DNA of 64,000 nt from Candidatus Fredericiella danica (GTDB lineage Bacteria > Chloroflexota > Anaerolineae > Caldilineales > Caldilineaceae), in NCBI GenBank assembly GCA_016713335.1, contig JADJPH010000003.1, forward strand, positions 62,001 to 126,000, read 5' to 3'. Every line of letters begins with the position of its first letter. Within the stretch, counting starts at the first letter, position 1. The notes beneath the pieces are model-generated. The model searched no databases. It was not told the origin of the DNA and saw only the letters and a program-made list of their open reading frames with translations. This document shows positions 56,761-64,000 of this stretch, piece by piece. The position numbers were made by a program, and so were the translations under genes.

Positions 56761-57807
56761 CTACGCGCCAACTGGCGGTTGATCATGCTCGCGGATCAAC
56801 GACTCCGCCTTTTCAACCAGCACCCGATTGCCCACAAAGAGTGGGACGCGCTGATGGAGGCGCGTAGGTTCAATATCCAGGATCGCGCCGGTCCCGTCCG
56901 AAGCATAGCCGCCGGCGTGCTTTGCGAGGAAACCAAGCGGCGCCGCTTCATAGAGCAGGCGCAACTTGCCGCCGGGCTTCTTGGGGTCTTTCCTGTCTGC
57001 CGGATAGTAGAAGACACCGCCGGCCAGCAGATTGCGATGGAAATCCGCCACCAACGACCCGATGTAGCGCAGTGAGAGCCCCTTCTTCTCCGGCGTGTCG
57101 CTCTGCAGCCATTTTGTGTATGCCTGGATGCCCGGCGTCCAATAGGGTTCATACCCCTGGTTGACGCTGTAGTACTTAGGCTTGGCCGGGTACGAAATGT
57201 CAGGATGGGAGAGCAGGAACTCGCCGATCGCAGGATCCAGTGTGAAGCCGTGAACGCCGTGGCCCGTGGAGTAGACCATCATCGTGCTCGAACCATAGAC
57301 GATGTACCCGGCTGCGACGAGATCCCGTCCAGGCTGCAAGACGTCTTCAAGCGTGCCAGGACCGTCGCCGGTCTTGCGCCGGTAGATCGCAAAGATGGTG
57401 CCGACGCCCACGTTGAAGTCGATGTTGGAGGAGCCATCCAGCGGATCGAACACCAGCACGTACTTGCCCACCTGGAAGCGATCCGGGATTGGGATAACGT
57501 CCTCCACCTCTTCCGAGGCCATCACCGCCAGCCGGCCGGTATGGTCGTTAAGCCGGTAGATCGTGCGCTGGGCGAATGCATCAAGCTTCTGGACTTCCTC
57601 GCCCTGCACATTTTCTTCGCCGGCGCTGCCCAGAATCCCTGCCAGACCGGCCTGGGTGGTCTTACTGGCGATAATTTTGGCGGCAAGCGCCATGTCATAA
57701 AGGATGTTGGTGAGTGTGCCAGTTGCGTCCGGGTAGTGGGTCTGTTGGTCGAGGATAAACCGTTCGATTGTAACCAACTTGCCCAAATGTTCCTTTAAAT
57801 CAGTCAT
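56761..57807 (-). CDS. fbp: Fructose-1,6-bisphosphatase, class I
   Basis: 348 residues from ATG 57807, chosen for its AGGAGG ribosome site; an upstream Met would add 17 unconserved residues. Class I motifs: GSAGEENVQGEEVQKLD (Glu), VMASEEVE, the metal/substrate site VFDPLDGSSNIDFNVGVGTIF (PLDGSS core, ~118) and RYIGSLVADFHRNLLAGGVF with KLRLLYEAAPL near the end. Converts fructose-1,6-bisphosphate to fructose-6-phosphate in gluconeogenesis. AMP-site residues cannot be judged here. Complete and uninterrupted. Confidence 0.93.
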   Translation of the reverse strand: MTDLKEHLGKLVTIERFILDQQTHYPDATGTLTNILYDMALAAKIIASKTTQAGLAGILGSAGEENVQGEEVQKLDAFAQRTIYRLNDHTGRLAVMASEEVEDVIPIPDRFQVGKYVLVFDPLDGSSNIDFNVGVGTIFAIYRRKTGDGPGTLEDVLQPGRDLVAAGYIVYGSSTMMVYSTGHGVHGFTLDPAIGEFLLSHPDISYPAKPKYYSVNQGYEPYWTPGIQAYTKWLQSDTPEKKGLSLRYIGSLVADFHRNLLAGGVFYYPADRKDPKKPGGKLRLLYEAAPLGFLAKHAGGYASDGTGAILDIEPTRLHQRVPLFVGNRVLVEKAESLIREHDQPPVGA

Positions 57808-57966
57808 CGTTGACCTCCTGCATAAGTGGGTGAAGAATTGGGTGCGATCACACCCCATCCGCCATAGGGTTTTAGCACGCTTGTGTTGCGATGGCGTTCA
57901 CTTTCGGCGGTTCGCTGATGGTAGGGTCACGGCACTGCCCTGTCCTACGGGGGCCAAGGCATGCGT

Positions 57967-57999
57967 TTGACAATTGACAATGGACCATTGACAATTGAC
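57967..57999. repeat. TTGACAATTGAC repeat before the DUF1992 gene
   Basis: TTGACAATTGAC occurs twice flanking AATGGACCA, with internal CAATTG palindromes and an AATGG/CCATT dyad. It lies 9 bases before the next ATG. The TTGACA units resemble -35 boxes, but no -10 box is properly spaced before the gene. Similar short elements are widespread in bacterial intergenic DNA. Confidence 0.6.
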
Positions 58000-58007
58000 G
58001 CCTGAGC

Positions 58008-58592
58008 ATGGACACCACAAACCCTGACCCCAGAGAACGCGCCAGAGATTACAAAACGCAGGAGGAGCCTCCTGACGCGCCGGCCGAAAGCACCACAGAC
58101 TCAAAATCACGCCTACATCGCACCCCGGAGCAATGGCAAGATCTCGTCAGCCAGCGCATCGAAGAAGCGATGCGCGCGGGCGAATTCGACAACCTGGCAG
58201 GCAAAGGCAAACCGCTCAACCCCGATCCGGATCCATTTACCCCCGCCGACATGAAAATGGCCAATTCGCTGCTGCGCAACAACGAACTGGTCCCTGCCTG
58301 GATTTCGGATCGAAAAGCAGTGCTTGAAGCCATTGAGCGTTTTCGCGTTAAACTGCAGACAACTGCAGCCGCCTATCAGACTGCGCTCGAATCCGTGACG
58401 GTGCCACAACATCGCGAGGAACTGGTAAAACGCTACAATGCCCAGGTTGAAAGCTGGCGGCAGGAGATCATCGAGCTAAATAAGCGCATCCAGACACAGA
58501 ACCTCAGACAGCCGGTGACTTTTTTGGAGATCTACAAACTAAGGCTTGATGATGAATTAGCCAGCATTGGCGCACCCGTCAACCGGCAATAA
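58008..58592 (+). CDS. DUF1992 (DnaJ C28-like domain) protein
   Basis: 194 residues. Charged, disordered N-terminus (~1-38), then the DUF1992 core: LVSQRIEEAMRAGEFDNLAGKGKPL (core GEFDNLAGKGKPL ~63-75), then LRNNELVPAWISDRKAVLEAIE and a long helix. The family is widely conserved and of unknown function. No signal peptide. It is followed 29 bases later by chrA. Confidence 0.82.
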   Translation: MDTTNPDPRERARDYKTQEEPPDAPAESTTDSKSRLHRTPEQWQDLVSQRIEEAMRAGEFDNLAGKGKPLNPDPDPFTPADMKMANSLLRNNELVPAWISDRKAVLEAIERFRVKLQTTAAAYQTALESVTVPQHREELVKRYNAQVESWRQEIIELNKRIQTQNLRQPVTFLEIYKLRLDDELASIGAPVNRQ

Positions 58593-58621
58593 GTCTGCTA
58601 CCAATGCTTTCAAGGTCCCAT

Positions 58622-59845
58622 ATGACGATTGACACGCCCGCGGCCCAAAGCGCGCTGCCTCACCCCCATGTCTCCCTGGCGAAAATCCTGACTTCATATC
58701 TTCAAGTTGGCATGACAGCCTTCGGTCTTTCAATCCTTTTGAAGCTCAAGGCAACAGTGCTTGACAATCGCTGGTTGACCGAAGAGGAAGTCAACGAAGG
58801 GCTTGCGCTCGTGCAACTCTATCCTGGCCCAATCATGGTGGACTTCACCGCCTATGTGGGGTACAAACTCCGTGGCGTTCCCGGTGCGCTCATGGCGACC
58901 CTGGGCTTCATTTTTCCCTCTTTCGTGCTGATCCTGGTGCTCTCCGCACTCTATTTCGCCGCCGGCAACCTACCCTGGGTGCGGCCGCTCTTCATCGGTT
59001 TGGAGGCGCTGGTCGTGGGCATCCTCTTCAACGTTGTGTTGGAGATGGGCAACCGCAACATCCAGAATCGCACCCAGGCGGTCATTGCCTTGCTGGCATT
59101 TATTGCACTCCTATTCAAGGTGAGCGCCATCCTGATCATCTTTGCTGCCCTGGCGGCAGGCGCCTGGCTGCTTCGCCCTCCAGCCAAATCGAGTGCGGCA
59201 GCCGGCGCCAGATCAAATCAGAAGTTCGCACAGACCCCGACCTCCCGTTGGGTGGCGATCGCGGTGGTACTGGCGGTCATCCTTGGCGTTGTCTGGTTTT
59301 CGTGGAGTCTCCATTCTGACCTGGGCGATCTTGCGCTTTCTCTGTTCAAGATTGGCGCCGTAGCGTTTGGCAGCGGGATGGCGATCCTGCCCCTGATCCA
59401 GACTGAAGTGGTCGACAGCCACCAGTGGGTGACCACAACGCAGTTTGCGGACGGGATAGCGTTGGGGCAGATCACGCCCGGACCATTCTTGATCACGGCG
59501 GCCTTCCTTGGCTACAAACTTGGCGGAATCTTTGGCGCCACCCTGGCAACCTTCGCGATCTTCTCACCCTCGTTTGTCATGACGCTCCTCTTTACCGAGG
59601 TCTTTGTTCGCCTTCACGGACTACAGGCGGTGCGCGGTGCACTCTCCGGAGTGCTGGCTGCATTTGTAGGTCTGCTGGCGATGGTGCTGCTTCAAATTGG
59701 TGAAGTGGGGTTAGTCAGCGCCGCCACCTTTTCGCTGGCAGCCGGCGCCTTCGTCGCTGTGCGTTGGTTCAAGATCGACGTACCGTGGGTTTTCCTTGGC
59801 GGCCTGGCCCTGTGGGCAGGATTACTGGTAATTGGCGTTATTTGA
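58622..59845 (+). CDS. chrA: Chromate transporter, two-domain ChrA
   Basis: 407 residues from ATG 58622. Two homologous halves each carry the CHR signature: LALVQLYPGPIMVDFTAYVG with GVPGALMATLGFIFPSFVLI in the first, and GIALGQITPGPFLITAAFLG with FGATLATFAIFSPSFVMTL in the second. About ten membrane segments. Long-chain CHR proteins export chromate in proton-linked fashion, though many act on sulfate-like anions. A charged cytoplasmic loop (~200-215) joins the halves. An in-frame Met at 58604 is possible. Confidence 0.88.
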   Translation: MTIDTPAAQSALPHPHVSLAKILTSYLQVGMTAFGLSILLKLKATVLDNRWLTEEEVNEGLALVQLYPGPIMVDFTAYVGYKLRGVPGALMATLGFIFPSFVLILVLSALYFAAGNLPWVRPLFIGLEALVVGILFNVVLEMGNRNIQNRTQAVIALLAFIALLFKVSAILIIFAALAAGAWLLRPPAKSSAAAGARSNQKFAQTPTSRWVAIAVVLAVILGVVWFSWSLHSDLGDLALSLFKIGAVAFGSGMAILPLIQTEVVDSHQWVTTTQFADGIALGQITPGPFLITAAFLGYKLGGIFGATLATFAIFSPSFVMTLLFTEVFVRLHGLQAVRGALSGVLAAFVGLLAMVLLQIGEVGLVSAATFSLAAGAFVAVRWFKIDVPWVFLGGLALWAGLLVIGVI

Positions 59846-59849
59846 CTTA

Positions 59850-59878
59850 TTGACCGCCACCAGCAAACATCATATAAT
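59850..59878 (+). promoter_or_regulatory. Near-consensus sigma70 promoter downstream of chrA
   Basis: TTGACC at 59850-59855, a 17-base spacer and perfect TATAAT at 59873-59878. It starts 4 bases after the chrA stop and would drive the gene at 59937 and probably modAB. It shows that translation starts of the next gene upstream of ~59885 are unlikely. Confidence 0.8.
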
Positions 59879-59936
59879 AGCTAATGCGGCCTTAAGTTTA
59901 GTCACCTCAAACGTAAGCACTGGTGCGCCCTACATC

Positions 59937-60428
59937 ATGCCCTTGAACACCTCGCGGCCGGCGCCACAACCTGCCATCGCTATCTTCTTTGCGCTCTATT
60001 GGGCGCTGTTTTTGCCGTTCATCTGTTGGGGGGCCTGGGCAACATCGGGCCATCCCCATGCGCGGCCGCATCTTGTATTCGAAATGCCCGAACAGTTGGC
60101 ACAGATGGCTGCGGCGCATCCTCATGCCATGATGCACGACGCCGTGCAGGATTTAGCTCGCTGTGTGTCTGGGGTAATGCCAACTGTGTTTGGCGGCGGG
60201 CAACCAATTGGCACACGACTGGACGCTTGTGAGATCCAGTCTGGATCTGTTGATGTCGCTGGACAATCGCTGCCGTCAACATTAGCCAGTATCATTCTCA
60301 TTTTGATCGCCAACCCTGCAGAGCATAGGGACGTACGTCCGGTTTTGCAGCGACATCCGGCGCAAGCCCATCTTTTCCCTGCGGATCTTGCCCTCACCGT
60401 TCCCGATCCCCCTCCGCGCATTGGTTGA
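59937..60428 (+). CDS. Hypothetical His-rich membrane-anchored protein
   Basis: Up to 163 residues from ATG 59937, the first suitable start after the promoter. One N-terminal membrane segment (~12-33, IFFALYWALFLPFICWGAWA) is followed by a His-rich stretch: GHPHARPHLVF and AAAHPHAMMHDAV (eight His in about 45 residues), suited to metal binding. Beyond residue ~85 codon use and composition change and the tail looks non-coding, so the C-terminus may be altered by an indel. No family recognised. Lies between chrA and modA. Confidence 0.45.
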   Translation: MPLNTSRPAPQPAIAIFFALYWALFLPFICWGAWATSGHPHARPHLVFEMPEQLAQMAAAHPHAMMHDAVQDLARCVSGVMPTVFGGGQPIGTRLDACEIQSGSVDVAGQSLPSTLASIILILIANPAEHRDVRPVLQRHPAQAHLFPADLALTVPDPPPRIG

Positions 60429-60488
60429 ACCAGTTATTCAGAGGCGTTCGGTTTCAGAAAAACCAAATCATAGAACGAGAGGGTTCCA

Positions 60489-61322
60489 ATGCGTCTTCTT
60501 GATCGTAGAGCACGATGGTTCGCACTTTTCCTTAGTTTGAGTCTTGTCTTTCTTGCGGCGTGTAATCCCGTCACGCCGGCGCCGGCGACTGAGGTGGAGG
60601 CGCCGGCTGCTTCTTCCACTCTGACCGCATTTGCGCCCGCCGCACTCGGTGACACCGTCACGCAACTTGCGGCAGGCTTTGAGGCCAAAGCGGGTGATGT
60701 CAAGGTTCTGCTTGAAATCGGCCATACGCCGACCCAACGCACGCAGATTGAGCAGGGCGCCACACCGGATGTGATCTTCACGGCAGGCAAGACGGATATT
60801 GAGGCGCTCGCGCAGCAGAATCTGATCGCCGCCGATCAGGTCAAGCCGCTGGCGCGCAATCAATTGATCGTGGTGCTGCCGCCTGGCAATCCGGCGCAGA
60901 TAGCGACGGTGGAAGATCTGGTGAAGCCGGGCGTTCGTCTACTGGTCGCGCAGCCCGAACTGCCCATCGGGATGGCAACCGAGAAACTCCTTGACAACCT
61001 CAGCGCCAAGGTGGCGCCGGACTTCAAAGAAAAAGCTCTTGCGAATGTCGTGTCGCGTGAACTCGGCGTCAAGCCAATCGTCACCAAGATCGGGCTGGGC
61101 GAAGCGGATGCCGGTGTGGTCTTTATCAGTGACGCGACGGCAGCGCCTGGCCTTGCCACACTGATGCTGCCGGATGATGCCAATGTGACCGTTGCCTTCA
61201 TGGTGGCGCCGCTGGCAGCTGCCGCAAACCCCGAAAAGGCAAAGGCGTTCGTGGAGTACGCACTGTCGGACGAAGGCCAGGCGCTGCTCCAGGCCCAGGG
61301 ATTCTTAGCTCCGGCGCCGTGA
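60489..61322 (+). CDS. modA: ModA-like molybdate-type binding lipoprotein
   Basis: 277 residues. Lipobox FLAAC (Cys ~22). ModA-type fold: TAFAPAALGDTVTQLAAGFEA, VKVLLEIGHTPTQRTQIEQGA, DVIFTAGKTDIEALAQQNLI, LIVVLPPGNPAQI, and GEADAGVVFISDA near the C-terminus. In classical ModA the oxyanion is held by a GSS turn; here the turn reads GHTPT, so ligand choice may differ (molybdate, tungstate or another anion). Downstream modB overlaps by 4 bases. Confidence 0.78.
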   Translation: MRLLDRRARWFALFLSLSLVFLAACNPVTPAPATEVEAPAASSTLTAFAPAALGDTVTQLAAGFEAKAGDVKVLLEIGHTPTQRTQIEQGATPDVIFTAGKTDIEALAQQNLIAADQVKPLARNQLIVVLPPGNPAQIATVEDLVKPGVRLLVAQPELPIGMATEKLLDNLSAKVAPDFKEKALANVVSRELGVKPIVTKIGLGEADAGVVFISDATAAPGLATLMLPDDANVTVAFMVAPLAAAANPEKAKAFVEYALSDEGQALLQAQGFLAPAP

Positions 61323-62143
61323 GCCGGACGAAACAGTCAGATCGCTATATCTGGCGTGAGTGGCGCTTCTGGATGCTGGCGCTGCCCGGGTTTGCGCTGG
61401 CGGCATTTCTGGTGATCCCGCTGCTTGTGTTGATCTTGCGCGGGATCACCCAGCAATTCCTGGCGTACCTGAGCGACCCAACGTTGCTATCCGCCGTTGC
61501 TTTGAGCCTGGTCACATCGACCTTGAGCACGTTCCTGGCGCTGGCGGCGGGGACGCCCCTTGCCTATGTGTTGGGACGCGTTTCGTTCCCTGGAAAATCA
61601 TGGCTCGAACTGCCGCTCGATATCCCGGTTGTCCTGCCGCCGCTCATCGTCGGCATTGCCCTGCTGCTGACATTCGGGCGCAACGGGTTACTAGGGCGCC
61701 CACTGGATCTGCTTGGCATCCGGCTGCCGTTCACCACGGCTGCTGTGGTGCTTGCTGCGACCTTCATTGCGGCACCGCTCTACTTGCGCACCGCCCGGAT
61801 CGGCTTCGCCATGGTGCCGCAAGAACTCCGCGAGGAAGCCATTGTCGAAGGTGCGAACGAATGGCAGGTGTTCCGGCATGTCATGCTGCCGCTCTCCTGG
61901 CGGGCGTTGCTTGGCGGGTTGATCCTCTGTTGGACGCGGGCGTTGGGCGAATTCGGTGCGACGATCGTCTTCGCCGGCAACATGGTGGGGCGCACGCAGA
62001 CGATGCCGCTTGCCATCTTTATTGGCTTTGAGACGAACCTCAGCATCGCGCTGGCGCTGTCGGTGATCCTGGTCGCGGTCTCCGTTTTGGTCTTGATCGG
62101 GCTGAAACTTGTTGATCGGGCGTACTCGACCACCGTGGGATGA
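61319..62143 (+). CDS. modB: ModB-type molybdate ABC permease
   Basis: 274 residues from GTG 61319, overlapping the modA stop as GTGA. Six membrane segments; SLVTSTLSTFLALAAGTPLAYVLG, ELPLDIPVVLPPLIVGIALL, the EAA loop EEAIVEGANEWQVFRHVMLP and RALGEFGATIVFAGNMVGRTQT are diagnostic of ModB/CysT permeases. No modC ATPase gene follows; the next gene is convergent. The ATPase must come from elsewhere. Confidence 0.88.
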   Translation: MSRTKQSDRYIWREWRFWMLALPGFALAAFLVIPLLVLILRGITQQFLAYLSDPTLLSAVALSLVTSTLSTFLALAAGTPLAYVLGRVSFPGKSWLELPLDIPVVLPPLIVGIALLLTFGRNGLLGRPLDLLGIRLPFTTAAVVLAATFIAAPLYLRTARIGFAMVPQELREEAIVEGANEWQVFRHVMLPLSWRALLGGLILCWTRALGEFGATIVFAGNMVGRTQTMPLAIFIGFETNLSIALALSVILVAVSVLVLIGLKLVDRAYSTTVG

Positions 62144-62184
62144 TGGGATCGCGCCAACGGGGGAATGGAGGAAAAACAATTAGT

Positions 62185-62218
62185 CACGAGTCACGAGTCA
62201 ATTGACTCGTGACTCGTG
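62185..62218. terminator. Perfect 34-bp palindrome between convergent genes
   Basis: CACGAGTCACGAGTCAA at 62185-62201 is exactly complementary to 62202-62218, with no loop. It contains TCACGAG twice per arm. AAAAACAATTAG precedes and TTCTTCTC follows on the plus strand. It lies between modB and the aminotransferase gene, so a two-way terminator is likely. Confidence 0.8.
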
Positions 62219-62225
62219 TTCTTCT

Positions 62226-63479
62226 CTAGGAATGTCGCCGTACGAAGCGTTCCATCCGTTCGAGCGCCTGTTCGATGTTGTCGACGCTGGCAGCATAGGC
62301 ACAGCGGACGTGCCCCTCACCACCCTGGCCAAAGGCACTGCCGGGAATCACCGCCACATGTTCTTCAACCAGCAACTTCTCACAAAATTCATGCTCATTC
62401 ATCCCGGTGATGCGCACCGAGGGGAACGCGTAGAAGGCGCCCTTGGGTTCAAAGCAGGCCAGACCAATGCTGTTGAGCCCGCTGACGATCAACCGGCGGC
62501 GCAGATCGTAACTGGCCACCATCTGCTGGACATATTCTTCGGTCGCCGGATCGTTGAAAGCGGCCAGCGCCGCCTCCTGCCCGGTCGTCGGGGCGGACAT
62601 GATCAGATACTGGTGGATCTTGCGCATCGCGCCCAGTAGCGTTTCCGGTCCCAATGCGTAACCGATGCGCCAACCGGTCATGGCGTAGTCTTTGCTCATG
62701 CCGCCCAGATGGATGGTGCGTTCGGCCATGCCGGGCAGCGCGGCAAACATGATGTGCTCATGGTCACCATACACAAGCCGGTCATAGATTTCGTCGGAGA
62801 TCACGATCAGGTCATGTTTCTCAGCGACACGGGCCAGTTCGAGCATGCCATGCATGTCCATCACCGCGCCGGTCGGGTTGCTGGGGAAACCGATCAGGAG
62901 CGCCTTGGTGCGCGGGGTAATCGCGGCTTCAACCGCTGCAGGGTCCACAAAGAAGTTGTCCTTGGCATAGGTGGGAATGTCGACCACCGTTCCGCCGGCA
63001 AGAATTACGCTGGCGGTATAGCTGACAAAGCAGGGCTGCGGTACGATCACTTCGTCGCCCGGGTCAAGGATCGACTGCATCGCCAGATACATCGCTTCGC
63101 TGACGCCGACCGTGATCAGCGCCTCGGTTTCGGGATCGTACCGGTGGCCACCGTACCGCTCACGCAGATTACGGACTACCGCCTCGCGCAGCTCGTAGAT
63201 GCCTGAATTGGATGTGTAGGATGTATGCCCGCGCTGCAGGCTGTTAATGCCGGCCTGTAGAATCGGCGGCGGGGTCACAAAATCCGGTTCGCCGATACCA
63301 AGGCTGATGACATCGTCCATGGTGGCCGCGATGTCAAAGTACTTACGGATGCCAGATGGCGGAACCAATTGCACGCGCTGGCTGAGTCTGGCGTTCATCG
63401 GACGCATGGGCTGACGTTGTCCGTTCTGCTGGTGTATGGTCTGCACACCCATGGCGGGTGTAAGAAGCTGGTTCATCAT
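62226..63479 (-). CDS. PLP-dependent aminotransferase, class I/II
   Basis: 417 residues. Class I fold: ISLGIGEPDFVTPPPI (~55-70), GVSEAMYLAMQ, GFPSNPTGAVMD (substrate carboxylate/PLP Asn), VISDEIYDRLVYGD (Asp-x-x-Tyr) and the PLP Lys in HLGGMSKDYAMTGWRIGYA. Close to the aspartate/aromatic and LL-diaminopimelate types; which amino acid it uses is not clear. Start 63479 has GAGG upstream; Met codons 24 and 27 residues later are alternatives. Complete. Confidence 0.87.
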   Translation of the reverse strand: MMNQLLTPAMGVQTIHQQNGQRQPMRPMNARLSQRVQLVPPSGIRKYFDIAATMDDVISLGIGEPDFVTPPPILQAGINSLQRGHTSYTSNSGIYELREAVVRNLRERYGGHRYDPETEALITVGVSEAMYLAMQSILDPGDEVIVPQPCFVSYTASVILAGGTVVDIPTYAKDNFFVDPAAVEAAITPRTKALLIGFPSNPTGAVMDMHGMLELARVAEKHDLIVISDEIYDRLVYGDHEHIMFAALPGMAERTIHLGGMSKDYAMTGWRIGYALGPETLLGAMRKIHQYLIMSAPTTGQEAALAAFNDPATEEYVQQMVASYDLRRRLIVSGLNSIGLACFEPKGAFYAFPSVRITGMNEHEFCEKLLVEEHVAVIPGSAFGQGGEGHVRCAYAASVDNIEQALERMERFVRRHS

Positions 63480-63499
63480 GTGGCCTCACATTTAGTATA

Positions 63500-63523
63500 G
63501 TGCGTGTTGCGTGTCTCGTGTTC
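63500..63523. repeat. GTGTTGCGTGTCTCGTG repeat upstream of the aminotransferase
   Basis: A short stretch of TGCGTGTTGCGTGTCTCGTGTT, the reverse complement style of the ACGAG/CAACACG elements at 38989-39088. The rest of 63524-63725 holds a CCACCGCAGCGGTGG palindrome near 63540 and no gene. Confidence 0.5.
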
Positions 63524-63725
63524 GTACGGCGTACACCCGCCACCGCAGCGGTGGTTGATGCGCACATCAACTGGCGTCCGGTTGTAGCCGTTTGCAGTGT
63601 GCGGTCCGGTTAGCCCGCAACCTGCCGGCGGCTAGCTGTGGCCAATCCCCCCACACCGAGGCCAAGCAGGTTGAGGACGGCTGGCGCCAGATCATGCACC
63701 GGCCTGTAAATCGTCGATCTGCACA

Positions 63726-64000
63726 TCATACGTTTGCGGTCTCCGGCGTCGCCCACTGCGTATGCCAATTCGTCGTCTGCTCGTAGGCGTGCGCCGCACG
63801 CAAGATCGCTTCTTCACCCAGATGCGGGCCAATCAGTTGCAGCCCGATCGGCATGCCCTGGTTGTCGCTGCCACAGGGAACGCTGATGCCGCAAATCCCC
63901 GCCAGATTCAGCGTGATCGTGAAGACATCCATGAGATACATCGACAGTGGGTCGCCGGATTTTTCGCCAATGCGGAACGCAGTGGTGGGCGCGACCGGGC
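63726..64000 (-). CDS. gatA: Asp/Glu-tRNA amidotransferase subunit A, 3' end only
   Basis: The last ~90 codons; the gene continues past the right edge. PVAPTTAFRIGEKSGDPLSMY, then DVFTITLNLAGICGISVPCG (the conserved GatA end loop) and GMPIGLQLIGPHLGEEAILRAAHAYE. The Ser-Ser-Lys catalytic triad would lie outside the window. GatA releases ammonia from glutamine for conversion of misacylated Glu-tRNA(Gln) or Asp-tRNA(Asn). The spacing of these motifs favours GatA over a general amidase. Confidence 0.9.
   Translation of the reverse strand, partial: PVAPTTAFRIGEKSGDPLSMYLMDVFTITLNLAGICGISVPCGSDNQGMPIGLQLIGPHLGEEAILRAAHAYEQTTNWHTQWATPETANV

Noticed and set aside
57967..57999. Triple TTGACA as promoter of the DUF1992 gene
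   Set aside because: No -10 box lies at 16-18 bases before the ATG; it fits better as a dispersed repeat.
59832..59936. Upstream start for the His-rich protein
   Set aside because: It lies before the TTGACC-17-TATAAT promoter and overlaps chrA, so the transcript would not contain it.

Overview
The window is GC-rich, gene-dense bacterial chromosome, most likely from a Chloroflexota bacterium of the Caldilineae/Anaerolineae type. I infer this from gene content: lipoprotein binding proteins with Ala/Thr-rich spacers after the lipobox, secreted proteins with PT-rich linkers that end in a short YLP-like C-terminus, a GMPP/PMM fusion, and many ABC importers. There is no rRNA, tRNA, CRISPR array, transposase or phage gene. 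The last gene (gatA) runs off the right edge. 

Layout. 0.1-7 kb: two tandem secreted proteins joining a PQQ-type sugar dehydrogenase to a five-haem (CxxCH) cytochrome region. 7-19 kb: a rhamnose locus with a GH78-like rhamnosidase, a URO-D-family protein, a DUF4037 protein, a Phd-type antitoxin, a four-part sugar ABC importer, L-rhamnose isomerase and a class II aldolase. 19-24 kb: an amino-sugar operon (SIS deaminase/isomerase, NagA, ROK kinase) behind trmFO. 24-28.4 kb: a sulfur-handling operon (SQR-like flavoprotein, DUF1641, DsrC/TusE, DsrE) with its own HTH-PocR regulator and a dyad-rich upstream region. 28.5-34.6 kb: housekeeping genes (PolB-type exonuclease, M42 peptidase, GCS2 ligase, HAD phosphatase, YbaK deacylase) and a remnant DUF433/DUF5615 toxin-antitoxin pair. 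34.7-39.9 kb: a general L-amino-acid ABC importer (aapJQMP). 39.9-46.7 kb: M1 peptidase, the phosphatase-DUF3090-SCO1664 trio, GMPP/PMM and tsaE. 46.7-50.6 kb: CAP-domain protein, YqeC-MocA fusion, zinc-ribbon protein. 50.8-56 kb: peptide-type ABC binding protein and permeases followed by a STAND-like ATPase fused to an OmpR-type DNA-binding domain. 56-64 kb: FBPase, DUF1992, ChrA, modAB, an aminotransferase and the 3' end of gatA. 

Sequence quality matters. About 29 single-base-type frameshifts interrupt 14 genes, and 16 of them lie in the rhamnose ABC genes between 11.9 and 16 kb. Wherever I worked a break through at base level, one or two added or removed bases restore a complete conserved protein, and the gene length modulo 3 agrees. 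I therefore read these as consensus errors more likely than decay, and give the repaired gene spans. 

The most unusual signals are: an octamer repeat array that starts at the stop codon of four different genes; a SdrD-like calcium-type module inside an amino-acid ABC permease; the PocR-regulated sulfur operon; the sugar dehydrogenase/pentahaem fusions; and a shared C-terminal YLP-like tail on secreted proteins.
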